This document shows, piece by piece, positions 37,399 to 47,833 of a stretch of 64,000 bases of DNA; position 1 is the stretch's first letter, and each line of letters opens with the position of its first letter. The notes under the pieces were generated by a model that was not told the DNA's origin, searched no databases, and saw only the letters and a program-made list of their open reading frames with translations. The DNA lies in the NCBI RefSeq assembly GCF_015351245.1, contig NZ_JADKSO010000001.1, positions 930,001 to 994,000 of the forward strand, given 5' to 3'. This stretch comes from Rathayibacter sp. VKM Ac-2879 (GTDB taxonomy: Bacteria; Actinomycetota; Actinomycetes; Actinomycetales; Microbacteriaceae). Both the position numbers and the translations under genes were made by a program.

Positions 37399-38919
37399 AT
37401 GAAGCTCGAACTCCGGGGCATCACGAAGCGCTTCGGTGCTCTGGTGGCCAACGATCACATCGACCTCACCGTCGAACCCGGTGAGATCCACTGCCTCCTG
37501 GGCGAGAACGGTGCAGGCAAATCCACTCTGATGAACGTGCTCTACGGCCTCTACCGGGCCGAAGAGGGCGAGATCCTGCTCGACGACGAGGTCCAGCACT
37601 TCTCCGGTCCGGGTGACGCCATGAAGGCGGGCATCGGCATGGTCCACCAGCACTTCATGCTCGTGCCCGTGTTCTCGGTCGCCGAGAACGTCATGCTCGG
37701 CCACGAGGAGACGAAGGCGGGGGGCCGGCTCGACCTCGCTGCCGCGCGCGGCCGAGTGCGCGAGATCTCCGACCGCTTCGGCTTCGACGTCGACCCCGAT
37801 GCGATCGTCGAGGAGCTGCCGGTGGGCGTGCAGCAGCGCGTCGAGATCATCAAGGCGCTCGCCCGCGACGCCCGCGTGCTCGTGTTCGACGAGCCCACCG
37901 CGGTGCTGACGCCGCAGGAGACCGACGAGCTGATCGCGATCATGCGTCAGCTGCGCGAGGCCGGCACCGCGATCGTGTTCATCACCCACAAGCTCCGCGA
38001 GGTCCGTGAGGTGGGCGATCGCATCACGGTCATCCGCCTCGGCAAGGTCGTCGGCGAGGCGTCGCCGACCGCGAGCAACGCCGAGCTGGCCTCGCTGATG
38101 GTCGGTCGCTCCGTCGAGCTGACCGTGCAGAAAGAGGCGGCGCGCGTCGGAGAGGAGGCCCTCGTGGTGAGCGGCCTCACCGTGCGGGACGCCCACGGTC
38201 AGGCCGTCGTCGACGACGTCTCGTTCGAGGTCCGTCGCGGCGAGATCCTCGCGATCGCCGGCGTGCAGGGCAACGGGCAGACCGAGCTCACCGAGGCGAT
38301 CATGGGTCTGCAGGAGCGCGTCGAGGGCTCCGTCACTCTCGACGGACGACGCCTCGACGGCCTGAGCGTGCGTCGAGTGCTCGAGTCGGGCGTCGGCTTC
38401 GTCCCCGAGGATCGCACCGAGGACGGCCTGGTCGCCGAGTTCACCATCGCCGAGAACCTCATGCTCGACCGCAGCGACTCCGGCCCGTTCGTGAAGGGCC
38501 TGAGCCTGCGACTCAAGGAGCTCGAGCGTTTCGCCGAGGAGCGGGTGCGCGAGTTCGACGTGCGCGCCCAGGGCGTGGGCACCCACGTCGGCCGGCTCTC
38601 CGGCGGCAACCAGCAGAAGGTGGTGCTCGCCCGCGAGCTCAGCCGCGAGCTGCGGCTGTTCATCGCCGCTCAGCCGACCCGCGGCATCGACGTCGGCTCG
38701 ATCGAGTTCGTGCACAAGCGCATCGTCGAGACCCGCGACTCCGGAGTGCCGGTGATCGTCGTCTCGACCGAGCTCGACGAGGTCGCCGCGCTCGCCGACC
38801 GCATCGCGGTCATGTACAAGGGCGGGATCATCGGCATCGTGCCCGCCGACACGCCCCGGGAGGTCCTCGGACTCATGATGGCAGGGCAGTCGCCCGCCGA
38901 GAAGGGAGCGGCGGCGTGA
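37399..38919 (+). CDS. nucleoside ABC importer ATPase, two NBDs
   Basis: A 506-residue protein with two ABC domains: the first with [14 protein letters not shown] and a shortened signature, the second with [16 protein letters not shown] and [15 protein letters not shown]. The first domain's [15 protein letters not shown] signature and the second domain's altered Walker A (GVQGNGQTE) are usual for the RbsA/BmpB-type ATPases. It energises the two permeases downstream. It overlaps the first permease by four bases. Confidence 0.93.
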   Translation: MKLELRGITKRFGALVANDHIDLTVEPGEIHCLLGENGAGKSTLMNVLYGLYRAEEGEILLDDEVQHFSGPGDAMKAGIGMVHQHFMLVPVFSVAENVMLGHEETKAGGRLDLAAARGRVREISDRFGFDVDPDAIVEELPVGVQQRVEIIKALARDARVLVFDEPTAVLTPQETDELIAIMRQLREAGTAIVFITHKLREVREVGDRITVIRLGKVVGEASPTASNAELASLMVGRSVELTVQKEAARVGEEALVVSGLTVRDAHGQAVVDDVSFEVRRGEILAIAGVQGNGQTELTEAIMGLQERVEGSVTLDGRRLDGLSVRRVLESGVGFVPEDRTEDGLVAEFTIAENLMLDRSDSGPFVKGLSLRLKELERFAEERVREFDVRAQGVGTHVGRLSGGNQQKVVLARELSRELRLFIAAQPTRGIDVGSIEFVHKRIVETRDSGVPVIVVSTELDEVAALADRIAVMYKGGIIGIVPADTPREVLGLMMAGQSPAEKGAAA

Positions 38920-40223
38920 GCGACGCGCAACTGCCCGCGGTCGATCCCGACGCGGAGACCGAGAAAGCCTCCGGCCTCGAACCCGGCCAGAAGCCCGGCC
39001 AGGAGCTGCGGTCCGGCCCGATCGAGAGCGGCGCCTCCCGCGTGCTGCGGGAGATCCTCTCGGGTACCGCCCTGATGTCGGTGCTCGCCGTCCTGCTCTC
39101 GCTGATCGCGGGCGGTGTGCTCATCGCCGCGACCGACAAGGGCGTGCAGGCCGCCTCCGGATACTTCTTCGCACGGCCCCTCGACACGATCCAGGCGGTC
39201 TGGCAGGCGGTAGCGGGGGCGTACTCCTCCCTCTTCCAGGGCTCGGTCTACAACTTCCGTCGCGAAGGCTTCGCGACCGGCATCGCGCCGCTGACCGATA
39301 CCCTCGCCTTCGCGACCCCGCTCATCGCGGGTGGGCTCGGTGTGGCGCTGGCCTTCCGTGTGGGCCTGTTCAACATCGGTGGACGGGGCCAGATGCTCAT
39401 CGCGGCCGCGTGCGCGGGATGGGTGGGCTTCTCCTTCGATCTGCCCTGGGGGGTGCACCTCGTCGTCGCGCTCGCCGCCGGCATCCTCGGAGGCGCGCTA
39501 TGGGGCGGCCTCGTGGGGCTGCTCAAGGCACGGACCGGGGCCCACGAGGTGATCCTCACGATCATGCTCAACTACGTCGCGTTCTATCTCGTCTCCTACC
39601 TGTTGCGCACCCCCGGTGCCCTGCAGGCGCCCGGCTCGAACAACCCGAAGTCGCCGGGAATGAAGGAGACGGCGGTCTTCCCCTCGCTCCTCGGCCCGAG
39701 CTACTCGCTGACGCTCGGCTTCGTCTTCGCGGTGCTGGCGACGGTCTTCGTCTGGTGGCTGCTCAGCCGCTCGAGCGTCGGCTTCAAGTTCCGCGCGGTC
39801 GGCGAGAACCCGCACGCGGCGCGCGTCGCCGGCATCGACGTGAAGAACAGCTACATCGGAGCGATGCTGCTCTCGGGCGGACTCCTCGGCCTCGCCGGCA
39901 GCGCGCAGGTGATGGGCACGGTCACGACCGGCTTCACCTCAGGGATCGACGCGGGCATCGGCTTCGACGCCATCACGGTGGCGCTGCTCGGACGCTCGCG
40001 ACCCTGGGGCGTGTTCTTCGCCGGGCTGCTCTTCGGTGCCTTCAAGGCGGGTGGCTACTCGATGCAGGCTGCCGAGGGCGTGCCGATCGACGTGGTGCTC
40101 GTCGTCCAGTCCCTCATCGTCCTGTTCATCGCGGCCCCGCCGCTCGTGCGCGCGATCTTCCGCCTCCCGGCACCTGGCTCCGCACCGAGACGCCAGCGCC
40201 GAGTTTCGGAGGTGTCCGCATGA
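38916..40223 (+). CDS. nucleoside ABC importer permease 1
   Basis: A 435-residue permease of the branched-chain/ribose type (BPD_transp_2), with a long N-terminal cytoplasmic segment of about 40 residues and about ten helices; [16 protein letters not shown] is the family motif after the second helix group. It pairs with the ATPase and the next permease. GTG 38916 overlaps the ATPase stop. Confidence 0.9.
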   Translation: MSDAQLPAVDPDAETEKASGLEPGQKPGQELRSGPIESGASRVLREILSGTALMSVLAVLLSLIAGGVLIAATDKGVQAASGYFFARPLDTIQAVWQAVAGAYSSLFQGSVYNFRREGFATGIAPLTDTLAFATPLIAGGLGVALAFRVGLFNIGGRGQMLIAAACAGWVGFSFDLPWGVHLVVALAAGILGGALWGGLVGLLKARTGAHEVILTIMLNYVAFYLVSYLLRTPGALQAPGSNNPKSPGMKETAVFPSLLGPSYSLTLGFVFAVLATVFVWWLLSRSSVGFKFRAVGENPHAARVAGIDVKNSYIGAMLLSGGLLGLAGSAQVMGTVTTGFTSGIDAGIGFDAITVALLGRSRPWGVFFAGLLFGAFKAGGYSMQAAEGVPIDVVLVVQSLIVLFIAAPPLVRAIFRLPAPGSAPRRQRRVSEVSA

Positions 40224-41485
40224 GCGCGGCCGTCGGCACCGCGCCCGCGAAGGTCGTGATCCGCAGCTGGAAGGCGCCGATCGCTTTCGGCGTCTTCGCG
40301 CTTCTCGCCGTCGTCCTCTTCGTGGCCCTCGGTCGCGACGGCACGAGCTCGTTCCGGCTCGCCGCGGGAGGCGACTTCTTCGCCCTCCCCGACGTTCCCT
40401 TCCCGACCCGGGCGACCGGAGTCGTCGTCGCGGTCATCACGGTCGCGCTCGCCGTGGTCGCGACTGCGATGACCCGCGCGGGCCGCCGCCTCCCGCTCGG
40501 GTTGTCCGTCGTGTTCGCCCTGGTGTTCCTGATCGGCTTTCTCGTGTGGGCCTCGGCCGGGGCGGCGCTGCCCGTCTCCGGGCTGCTGCTCGGGACCGTC
40601 GGCCTCGCGGTTCCGCTGATCTTCGGCTCACTCGGAGGAGTGATTTCCGAGCGGGTCGGCGTGGTCAACGTCGCGATCGAGGGTCAGCTGCTCGCGGGAG
40701 CGTTCACCGGAGCGATGGTGGGCTCGCTCACCCGCCAGCCGGTGCTCGGGCTGCTGGCGGCGATGCTCGCGAGCGTGCTGGTGTCGTTCGTGCTGGCCGC
40801 CTTCGCGATCAGATACCTCGTCGACCAGGTGATCGTCGGTGTCGTGCTCAACGTCCTCGTGACCGGTCTGACCAGCTTCCTCTACTCCCAGGTGCTCTCG
40901 GTCGACGCGGCGACGTTCAACTCGCCGGTCCAGTTCGACCGGCTGCCGATCCCCGTGCTCAGCCAGATCCCGATCGTCGGAGCGGTGCTGTTCAACCAGA
41001 CGGCGATCGTCTACCTCATGTACGTGGCGATCGCGGCGGTGTGGTGGGGACTGTTCAGGACCACGTGGGGCCTGCGACTCCGCGCGGTCGGCGAGCATCC
41101 GCAGGCCGCCGACACGGTCGGCATCAACGTCCCCCGCACCCGGTTCTGGAATGTCTCGCTCGCCGGCGCCATCGTCGGGATCGGCGGCGCGTACTACACG
41201 CTCGACGCGGTCGGCGCGTTCGGCAAAGAGATGACGGCGGGAGCGGGCTTCATCGCGCTCGCCGCGGTCATCTTCGGCCGCTGGGACCCGATCCGGGCCA
41301 CGCTGGCGTCGCTGCTGTTCGGCTTCGCCACGAATCTCCAGAACGTGCTCGGAGTCATCGGCTCGCCGGTGCCGAGCGAGTTCATGCTGATGCTGCCCTA
41401 CCTGGCGACGATCTTCGCGGTCGCCGGGCTCGTGGGGCAGTCGCGCGGGCCGGCGGCCGCCGGCAAGCCCTACCTGAAGACCTGA
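40220..41485 (+). CDS. nucleoside ABC importer permease 2
   Basis: A 421-residue permease with the family motif VNVAIEGQLLAGAFTGA and about ten helices, starting with FGVFALLAVVLFVALG. The ATG overlaps the stop of permease 1 (ATGA). It has an extra N-terminal helix pair relative to typical 300-residue members. Together with permease 1 it forms the membrane channel. Confidence 0.9.
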   Translation: MSAAVGTAPAKVVIRSWKAPIAFGVFALLAVVLFVALGRDGTSSFRLAAGGDFFALPDVPFPTRATGVVVAVITVALAVVATAMTRAGRRLPLGLSVVFALVFLIGFLVWASAGAALPVSGLLLGTVGLAVPLIFGSLGGVISERVGVVNVAIEGQLLAGAFTGAMVGSLTRQPVLGLLAAMLASVLVSFVLAAFAIRYLVDQVIVGVVLNVLVTGLTSFLYSQVLSVDAATFNSPVQFDRLPIPVLSQIPIVGAVLFNQTAIVYLMYVAIAAVWWGLFRTTWGLRLRAVGEHPQAADTVGINVPRTRFWNVSLAGAIVGIGGAYYTLDAVGAFGKEMTAGAGFIALAAVIFGRWDPIRATLASLLFGFATNLQNVLGVIGSPVPSEFMLMLPYLATIFAVAGLVGQSRGPAAAGKPYLKT

Positions 41486-41495
41486 GGGAGTCGCC

Positions 41496-41900
41496 GTGAC
41501 CGCTATCGACTGGGAGGCGCTGCGCGCCGCCGCGCTCGCCGCCATGGCCCGGGCGTACGCGCCGTACTCGAAGTTCCCCGTGGGCGCAGCAGCGCTGGTC
41601 GACGACGGACGCATCGTCTCCGGCTGCAACGTCGAGAACGCGTCCTACGGGCTGGGCCTCTGCGCCGAGTGCGCGCTCGTCTCGGCCTTGCACATGACCG
41701 GCGGAGGCAGGCTCGTCGCCTTCACGTGTGTCGACGGGCGCGGCGCCACGCTGATGCCGTGCGGCCGCTGCCGCCAGCTGCTCTTCGAGCACTCGGCCGA
41801 CGGCATGGTGCTCGACACCGTCTCGGGCTTCGCGACGATCGACGAGGTCATCCCCGACGCGTTCGGCCCGCGCACCCTCGAGGCGTACGCGGGCGCCTAG
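41496..41900 (+). CDS. cdd: cytidine deaminase
   Basis: A 134-residue enzyme with the zinc motifs CAECALVSAL (Cys and catalytic Glu) and PCGRCRQLL. It converts cytidine and deoxycytidine to uridine forms. GAGGGAG stands about six bases before GTG 41496. It is ten bases after the importer, so imported nucleosides are degraded at once. Confidence 0.96.
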   Translation: MTAIDWEALRAAALAAMARAYAPYSKFPVGAAALVDDGRIVSGCNVENASYGLGLCAECALVSALHMTGGGRLVAFTCVDGRGATLMPCGRCRQLLFEHSADGMVLDTVSGFATIDEVIPDAFGPRTLEAYAGA

Positions 41901-41940
41901 CCTCGACGCGCCTCCCGCCACCGACCCCCGAGGAACCACC

Positions 41941-43248
41941 ATGACCCGCTCCGCTCTCGTCGAGGCCTTCGACGCCGTCGATCTCATCCGCATCAAGCGC
42001 GACCGCGGCACTCTCTCGAGCGCGCAGATCGACTGGCTCGTCGACGCCTACACGCGCGGCTACGTCGCCGACGAGCAGATGGCCGCGTTCGCGATGGCTG
42101 TGCTGCTCAACGGCATGGACCGCGACGAGGTCCGCGACCTGACGCTCGCGATGATCGCCAGCGGCGAGCGGATGCGCTTCGACGGCCTCGGCAAGCCGAC
42201 CGTGGACAAGCACTCCACGGGCGGGGTCGGCGACAAGATCACCCTGCCGCTGATGCCCCTCGTCGCCTCCTTCGGCGTTGCCGTGCCGCAGCTCTCGGGC
42301 CGCGGTCTCGGGCACACGGGCGGCACCCTCGACAAGCTGGAGTCGATCCCCGGATGGCGGGCAGAGCTCTCGAACGACGAGATACTCAAGCAGCTGCGCA
42401 CGGTCGGCGGAGTGATCTGCGCCGCTGGATCGGGCCTGGCGCCGGCCGACAAGAAGCTCTACGCCCTGCGCGACACGACCGGGACCGTCGAGGCGATCCC
42501 GCTGATCGCGTCCTCGATCATGTCGAAGAAGATCGCGGAGGGGACCGATGCGCTCGTCCTCGACGTCAAGTTCGGCTCGGGCGCCTTCATGGTCGACATC
42601 GAACGTTCCCGGGAGCTCGCTCGGGCGATGGTCGATCTGGGCAACGACGCGGGAGTGCGCACCACGGCGCTCCTGACCGCCATGGACGTGCCTCTCGGCC
42701 TCGCCGTCGGCAACGCCAACGAGGTGCGCGAGTCGGTCGAGGTTCTCGCGGGAGGCGGTCCCGCGGACGTCCGCGAGCTGACGCTGGCCCTCGCTCGCGA
42801 GATGCTCACGCTCGCCGGCCGGCCCGATGCCGATGTCGAGCGTGCGCTCGACGGCGGGGCCGCGATGGACACGTGGCGCGCCGTGATCCGTGCTCAGGGC
42901 GGCGACCCGGAGGCGCCCCTCCCGGTCGCCCGCGAGACGCACGTCGTGCTCGCCGAGCGTGAGGGGGTGCTCCTTGAGCAGAAGGCTCTCCCGTTCGGCA
43001 TCGCGGCATGGCGTCTGGGAGCCGGGCGGGCGAGGCAGCAGGACGCCGTGCAGCACGCGGCGGGCATCGATCTGCACGCCAAGCCGGGCGCGCGGGTGCG
43101 CGCAGGGCAGCCGCTCTTCACGCTGTCAGCCGATGAGCCCGCCCGGTTCGAGCGGGCGCTGGAGGCGCTCGAGGGCGCCTATCGCGTGGGCGGCGAGGAC
43201 GAGGCCGTGAGCGGCGGCGGTCCACTCATCGCCGAGCGCATTTCCTGA
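41941..43248 (+). CDS. deoA: thymidine phosphorylase
   Basis: A 435-residue pyrimidine nucleoside phosphorylase. VDKHSTGGVGDKITL is the phosphate-binding signature, with GRGLGHTGGTLDKLESIPG next. It splits thymidine and deoxyuridine into base and deoxyribose 1-phosphate. A GAGGAA lies upstream of the ATG. The genes around it supply (cdd) and share its substrates. Confidence 0.95.
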   Translation: MTRSALVEAFDAVDLIRIKRDRGTLSSAQIDWLVDAYTRGYVADEQMAAFAMAVLLNGMDRDEVRDLTLAMIASGERMRFDGLGKPTVDKHSTGGVGDKITLPLMPLVASFGVAVPQLSGRGLGHTGGTLDKLESIPGWRAELSNDEILKQLRTVGGVICAAGSGLAPADKKLYALRDTTGTVEAIPLIASSIMSKKIAEGTDALVLDVKFGSGAFMVDIERSRELARAMVDLGNDAGVRTTALLTAMDVPLGLAVGNANEVRESVEVLAGGGPADVRELTLALAREMLTLAGRPDADVERALDGGAAMDTWRAVIRAQGGDPEAPLPVARETHVVLAEREGVLLEQKALPFGIAAWRLGAGRARQQDAVQHAAGIDLHAKPGARVRAGQPLFTLSADEPARFERALEALEGAYRVGGEDEAVSGGGPLIAERIS

Positions 43249-43345
43249 CCCGGACGGTCCCTCGCGAAGGCTCCCCGGGCGGGAGGCGACTGCGTCGACC
43301 CTCTAAGGTGGTCGGCGAACCACCGGCCGAGCCCCGAGGAGCACC

Positions 43346-44467
43346 GTGACCGACACCACCGAGGCGTACCTTCTCGCAGGCGAGGGGATCGCCATCGACG
43401 ATCTCCCCAAAGTCTCGCTGCACGACCACCTCGATGGCGGGTTGCGCCCGAGCACGATCCTCGACCTCGCCCCACGCGCGGGCGTGACGCTCCCCGCGGA
43501 CGAACCCACGGCGCTCGCGGAATGGTTCCGCACGACGGCCGACTCCGGCTCGCTCACCGACTACATCGCGACCTTCGAGATCACGGTCGCCGTGATGCAG
43601 ACCGCGCCAGCCCTCGAGCGAGTGGCGCGCGAGTTCGTGCTCGACCTCGCGGCCGATGGGGTGGTCCACGGCGAGGTGCGCTGGGCGCCAGAACAGCACC
43701 AGCGCGCGGGGCTCTCGCTCGATGCCGCGGTCGAGGCCGTGCAAGAGGGACTCGAGCAGGGCGTCCAGGAGGCGGCGGCGCACGGGCACCACCTCCGAGT
43801 GGGGCAGATCGTGACGGCGATGCGGCACGCCGAGCGATCCCTCGAGATCGCCGAGCTGGCGCTGCGCCACCGCGACCGCGGAGCGCTCGGCTTCGACATC
43901 GCCGGCGCGGAGGCGGGGCACCCGGCCTCGCGGCACCGTCCCGCCTTCGAGGTGCTCGCCGCCGCGCACTTCCCGACGACGGTCCACGCGGGCGAGGCGG
44001 ACGGGCTGGACAGCATCCGCTCGGCCCTGCTCGACGGGCGGGCGCTACGACTCGGACACGGCGTTCGGCTCGCCGAAGACATCAGCATCGAGCGGCAGGA
44101 CGACGAGGCCAGTTACGTGACCCTGGGCGCCCTCGCCGAATGGGTGAAGGACCGCGAGATCGCGCTCGAGCTCAGCCCCTCCTCCAATCTCCAGACCGGG
44201 GCGATCGTGGCCTGGGGCACGGAACTCGCGGACCATCCTTTCGACCTGCTCTATCAGCTCGGCTTCCGCGTGACCGTCAACACCGACAACCGCCTGATGA
44301 GCGCGACGACCCTCAGCCGTGAGCTCGCCCTGCTCGCCGACACGTTCGGCTACGACCTCGACGACCTGGAGGCGTTCCAGCTGCACGCGGCCCAGGCCAG
44401 CTTCCTGCCGCTCGACGAACGCCGCGAGCTGATCGAGACGATCAGCGCCGGCTTCGAGGCGGCCTGA
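43346..44467 (+). CDS. add: adenosine deaminase
   Basis: A 373-residue TIM-barrel deaminase with the metal-binding KVSLHDHLDGG, TVHAGEADG and NTDNRLMS motifs. It converts adenosine and deoxyadenosine to inosine forms for the phosphorylase encoded nearby. GGAGC precedes GTG 43346 at the normal distance. Confidence 0.95.
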   Translation: MTDTTEAYLLAGEGIAIDDLPKVSLHDHLDGGLRPSTILDLAPRAGVTLPADEPTALAEWFRTTADSGSLTDYIATFEITVAVMQTAPALERVAREFVLDLAADGVVHGEVRWAPEQHQRAGLSLDAAVEAVQEGLEQGVQEAAAHGHHLRVGQIVTAMRHAERSLEIAELALRHRDRGALGFDIAGAEAGHPASRHRPAFEVLAAAHFPTTVHAGEADGLDSIRSALLDGRALRLGHGVRLAEDISIERQDDEASYVTLGALAEWVKDREIALELSPSSNLQTGAIVAWGTELADHPFDLLYQLGFRVTVNTDNRLMSATTLSRELALLADTFGYDLDDLEAFQLHAAQASFLPLDERRELIETISAGFEAA

Positions 44468-44469
44468 GC

Positions 44470-44925
44470 ATGCCGCTCAAGCCGCTGCCGGGCTCCGCCG
44501 TCGCGCTCCAGCACCCCGCAGCGACCTGGCGGGAGGCGGTCCTCGCGGCCGGTCGCGGTCTCGAGCGCTGCGGGGCGGTCGACCCGGCATACTCTCGGCG
44601 GATGATCGAGCAGATCGATGTGCTCGGACCGTACATCGTCATCGCGCCCGGCCTCGCCCTCGCGCACGCACGTCCCGGCAACGATGTCCTGGCGGACGGG
44701 CTGTCGGTGGTCACGCTCGCCCGCCCCGTGCCGTTCGGGCATGCCGCCAACGATCCGGTGTCGGTCGTGATCGGCATCGCCTCGACGCGTGCCCACGGCC
44801 ATCTCGGAGTCGTCGCGGGCCTCGCGGACGTCCTCAGTCGGCCCGATGCGGTCGCCGCCCTCGCCGCCGCCCGGACGGTGCGCGGCGTCAACGCCGTCCT
44901 CACCGACGGCGTCCGGCACGAGTAG
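44470..44925 (+). CDS. PTS EIIA, ascorbate/mannitol type (no EIIC nearby)
   Basis: A 151-residue EIIA domain with the active-site region ALAHARPGNDVL (phosphorylated His) and an EALxxAA-like start. It should relay phosphate from HPr to the next gene's EIIB. It starts two bases after the add stop with no ribosome site of its own, so it is coupled to add. Confidence 0.85.
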   Translation: MPLKPLPGSAVALQHPAATWREAVLAAGRGLERCGAVDPAYSRRMIEQIDVLGPYIVIAPGLALAHARPGNDVLADGLSVVTLARPVPFGHAANDPVSVVIGIASTRAHGHLGVVAGLADVLSRPDAVAALAAARTVRGVNAVLTDGVRHE

Positions 44926-44942
44926 CACGGCGGAAGAAGCGC

Positions 44943-45215
44943 ATGAAGATCGTCACCCTCTGCGGAGCCGGTATCGGCACTTCCGCGATCCTGAAGCTCG
45001 GCGCCGAGCGCGCGCTCACGTCCCTCGACCTCGACGCCGAGGTCGTCGCCTCCGACATCGCCTCGATCACCGAGCTCGCCGCTGACGCGCAGGTCATCCT
45101 CACCTCGGGCGAGCTCGCGGGCCGCATCGGCCCCACGTTCGCCGAGGTCGTCATCATCGACAACTACCTCGACCAGAACGAGATCACCGAGAAGATCGAG
45201 CGCGCCCTGGGGTAG
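44943..45215 (+). CDS. PTS EIIB, ascorbate/lactose type
   Basis: A 90-residue EIIB with the nucleophile loop LCGAGIGTSAILK (Cys at residue 7). With the EIIA it is a complete phosphorelay, but no EIIC transporter gene lies within the window. It may serve a membrane domain elsewhere or have a regulatory role. GGAAGAAG precedes the ATG. Confidence 0.87.
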   Translation: MKIVTLCGAGIGTSAILKLGAERALTSLDLDAEVVASDIASITELAADAQVILTSGELAGRIGPTFAEVVIIDNYLDQNEITEKIERALG

Positions 45216-45227
45216 GGAGCGCGGGGG

Positions 45228-46907
45228 TCAGCCGAGCAGAGACTCGGCCCCGGCGCGGAGGGAGCGCAGGCGAGAATCGACGGCGGTGTGGCGCGAGGCG
45301 GCGTCGGGCGCGGCCGACCAGGCGTCGAGGTAGAGCTTCAGCTTGGGCTCCGTGCCGCTCGGCCGCGCGATGAGGCGCGCGCCGTCGAGCGTGAAGCGCA
45401 GCGCATCCGTGGGGGCGAGCGCGCCACCCTCCTCGAGCAGATCCTCCACACGGGTCACCGCGAGACCGCCGATGCTCGACGGAGGCGCGGCCCGCAGCCC
45501 CGCCATGAGGCGTTCGATCTCGGAGAGATCGGACACGCGCAACGAGATCTGCTCGGAGCCGAAGAGTCCGAACCGCTCGGCGAACGCCTCCAGCTCGTCC
45601 TCGATCGTGCGGCCCTCGGCCGCGAGCGCGCTCGCGAGCGTCAAGAACGCGAGCGCCGCCGAGATGCCGTCCTTGTCGCGGACGGTCGCCGGGTTCACCA
45701 GATAGCCGAGCGCCTCTTCGTAGCCGAAGACGAGATCGGGCACGCGCGAGATCCACTTGAACCCGGTGAGCGTCTCGACGAACGAGAGGCCGTAGTCGGC
45801 CGCGACGGCGCCGAGGGCGGGGGAGGAGACGATCGAGCACGCAAGCACGCCGCCTGACCGCCCCTCGACGCGAGCCTGCTCCGCTGCCCGCCAGCCCAGC
45901 AGCGCGCCGACCTCGTTGCCGGTGAGCCGGCGGAAACCGGCCGGCGAGGATGCGTCGGGGACGGCCGCCGCGAACCGATCGGCGTCGGGATCGTTCGCCA
46001 CGATCAGCTCGGCCCGTCCCGCGCGCGCCGTCGCGAACGCGAGGTCGAGGGCGCCCGCCTCCTCCGGGTTCGGAAACGCGACGGTCGGGAACGCCGCGTC
46101 GGGCTCGAGCTGCTCGACGACCACCGCCGGCTCGTCGAAGCCCGCCGCCGAGAGCACCCGGTGCGTCGTCTCCCACCCCACGCCGTGCAGGGCCGTGTAG
46201 ACGACGCGGAGCGGAGCGGACGAGCGGCCGAGCGCCGCCGTCGCCTCGACGTAGGCGGTGACCACCGACTCTGGCGCGAGGCGGTAGTCGCCGCGCGGCA
46301 GCTCGGGCACTCGACGCGTGCCTGCGACCCCGAGGATCCGCTCCGCGATCGCGGAGTCGGCCGGCGGCACGATCTGCGAGCCCTCGTCGCTCCCACCGAG
46401 ATACACCTTGTAGCCGTTGTCCTGCGGAGGATTGTGGCTCGCGGTGACCATCACGCCCGCATCCGCGCCCAAATGGCGGACGGCGAAGGCGAGAACGGGA
46501 GTCGGCAGCAGGCGCGGCAGGAGGACCGCGTCGAGACCGGCACCGGCCATCAGCGCCGCGGAGTCTTCGGCGAAGACACGCGAGTTCTTGCGCCCGTCGT
46601 ACCCGATCACGACAACCGGCCGCTCGAGACCCTGCCCGAGCAGGTACTCCGCCAGACCGACGGCGGCCTGCGAGACCAGCACGCGGTTCATCCGGTTCGG
46701 GCCGGCGGCGATGGCGCCTCGCAGCCCCGCCGTCCCGAAGCTCAGCCGCTGGGCGAAGCGGTCCTCGAGCTCGGCGGTGGCGCGGGCGTCCCCGGCGTCG
46801 GAGGCGCCCAGCAGCCCGAGCAGCTCCTCCCGCGTCTCCGGGTCCGGGTCTTGCGCGAGCCAGTCCTCCGCGAGCGCGCGGATGCTCTCGCCTCCCGTGA
46901 CGCTCAC
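45228..46907 (-). CDS. phosphohexomutase (phosphomannomutase/phosphoglucomutase family)
   Basis: A 559-residue alpha-D-phosphohexomutase with GTAGLRGAIAAGPNRMN at the front, the phosphoserine loop MVTASHNPPQDNGYK, the metal loop VANDPDADRF and a C-terminal phosphate-binding RPSGTEPKLKLY. Such proteins interconvert sugar 1- and 6-phosphates. Next to nucleoside phosphorylases it may process (deoxy)ribose 1-phosphate. GTG 46907 overlaps the upstream PNP stop (GTGA). Confidence 0.9.
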   Translation of the reverse strand: MSVTGGESIRALAEDWLAQDPDPETREELLGLLGASDAGDARATAELEDRFAQRLSFGTAGLRGAIAAGPNRMNRVLVSQAAVGLAEYLLGQGLERPVVVIGYDGRKNSRVFAEDSAALMAGAGLDAVLLPRLLPTPVLAFAVRHLGADAGVMVTASHNPPQDNGYKVYLGGSDEGSQIVPPADSAIAERILGVAGTRRVPELPRGDYRLAPESVVTAYVEATAALGRSSAPLRVVYTALHGVGWETTHRVLSAAGFDEPAVVVEQLEPDAAFPTVAFPNPEEAGALDLAFATARAGRAELIVANDPDADRFAAAVPDASSPAGFRRLTGNEVGALLGWRAAEQARVEGRSGGVLACSIVSSPALGAVAADYGLSFVETLTGFKWISRVPDLVFGYEEALGYLVNPATVRDKDGISAALAFLTLASALAAEGRTIEDELEAFAERFGLFGSEQISLRVSDLSEIERLMAGLRAAPPSSIGGLAVTRVEDLLEEGGALAPTDALRFTLDGARLIARPSGTEPKLKLYLDAWSAAPDAASRHTAVDSRLRSLRAGAESLLG

Positions 46908-47737
46908 AGTGCCGCCGTGATGCCGGCGAGCAGGTGGGCGAGGTCGTCTTCGGCCGCCCGGCCGGCCTCGAGAACCTCCTCGTGGCTGAGGGGGGACTTC
47001 TGGATGCCCGCGGCCAGGTTGGTGATGAGCGACATGCCGAGCACCTCCATGCCCGCCTCCCGAGCCGCGATGGCTTCGAGCGCGGTCGACATGCCGACGA
47101 TGTGTCCGCCGATGATCCGCGCCATCTGCACCTCGGCCGGCGTCTCGTAGTGCGGCCCGCGGAACTGCACGTAGACGCCCTCGTCGAGCTCCGGCCGTGT
47201 CCGGCGGGCGAAGGCCCGCAATCGGGAGGAGTAGAGGTCGGTGAGATCGACGAACGTCGCGCCCTCGAGCGGCGAGTCGGCGGTGAGGTTGATGTGGTCG
47301 CTGATGAGCACCGGCGTCCCGGGCGTCCAGTGCTCCTTGATGCCGCCCGCGCCGTTGGTGAGGATCATCACCGTCGCGCCGGTCGCGGCCGCCGTGCGCA
47401 CGCTGTGGGCGACCCGTCTGACTCCGTAGCCCTCGTAGTAGTGGGTGCGGGCGCCGATGATGAGCGCGCGCTTGCCGGTGGGCAGCAGGACCGAGCGGAG
47501 CGTTCCTCCGTGGCCGTGCACGGCGGGAGCCGAGAAGCCTGCGATGTCGGTCGCGGCGACCGTGGCGGTCGTCTCGCCGATCAGGTCGGCGGCCTTGCCC
47601 CAGCCGCTGCCGAGGGTGAGAGCGACGTCGTGTCGGGCGACACCGGTCGCCTCGGCGATCTGGGCGGCGGCCGTCGCGGCGATCTCGAACGGATCGGCGT
47701 CAGCGGAATCGAGCGGATGGGGGGTCTGGTCGGCCAT
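46904..47737 (-). CDS. purine nucleoside phosphorylase
   Basis: A 277-residue trimeric-type PNP: TLGSGWGKAADLIG (phosphate site), HYYEGYGVRRVAHSVR, LTNGAGGI and the substrate-binding GPHYETPAE. It splits inosine and guanosine nucleosides to base and ribose 1-phosphate, continuing the add reaction. It is translationally coupled to the mutase, which can use its product. Confidence 0.94.
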   Translation of the reverse strand: MADQTPHPLDSADADPFEIAATAAAQIAEATGVARHDVALTLGSGWGKAADLIGETTATVAATDIAGFSAPAVHGHGGTLRSVLLPTGKRALIIGARTHYYEGYGVRRVAHSVRTAAATGATVMILTNGAGGIKEHWTPGTPVLISDHINLTADSPLEGATFVDLTDLYSSRLRAFARRTRPELDEGVYVQFRGPHYETPAEVQMARIIGGHIVGMSTALEAIAAREAGMEVLGMSLITNLAAGIQKSPLSHEEVLEAGRAAEDDLAHLLAGITAAL

Positions 47738-47833
47738 TCCACCACCCTATCCACGAGGCAAGCGGGTGCGCGGTGCGGAGGCCGCCCCCGTCCTCCGGTC
47801 CACGATTGGGCGAACTCCCAGCGAGAGGGGACA

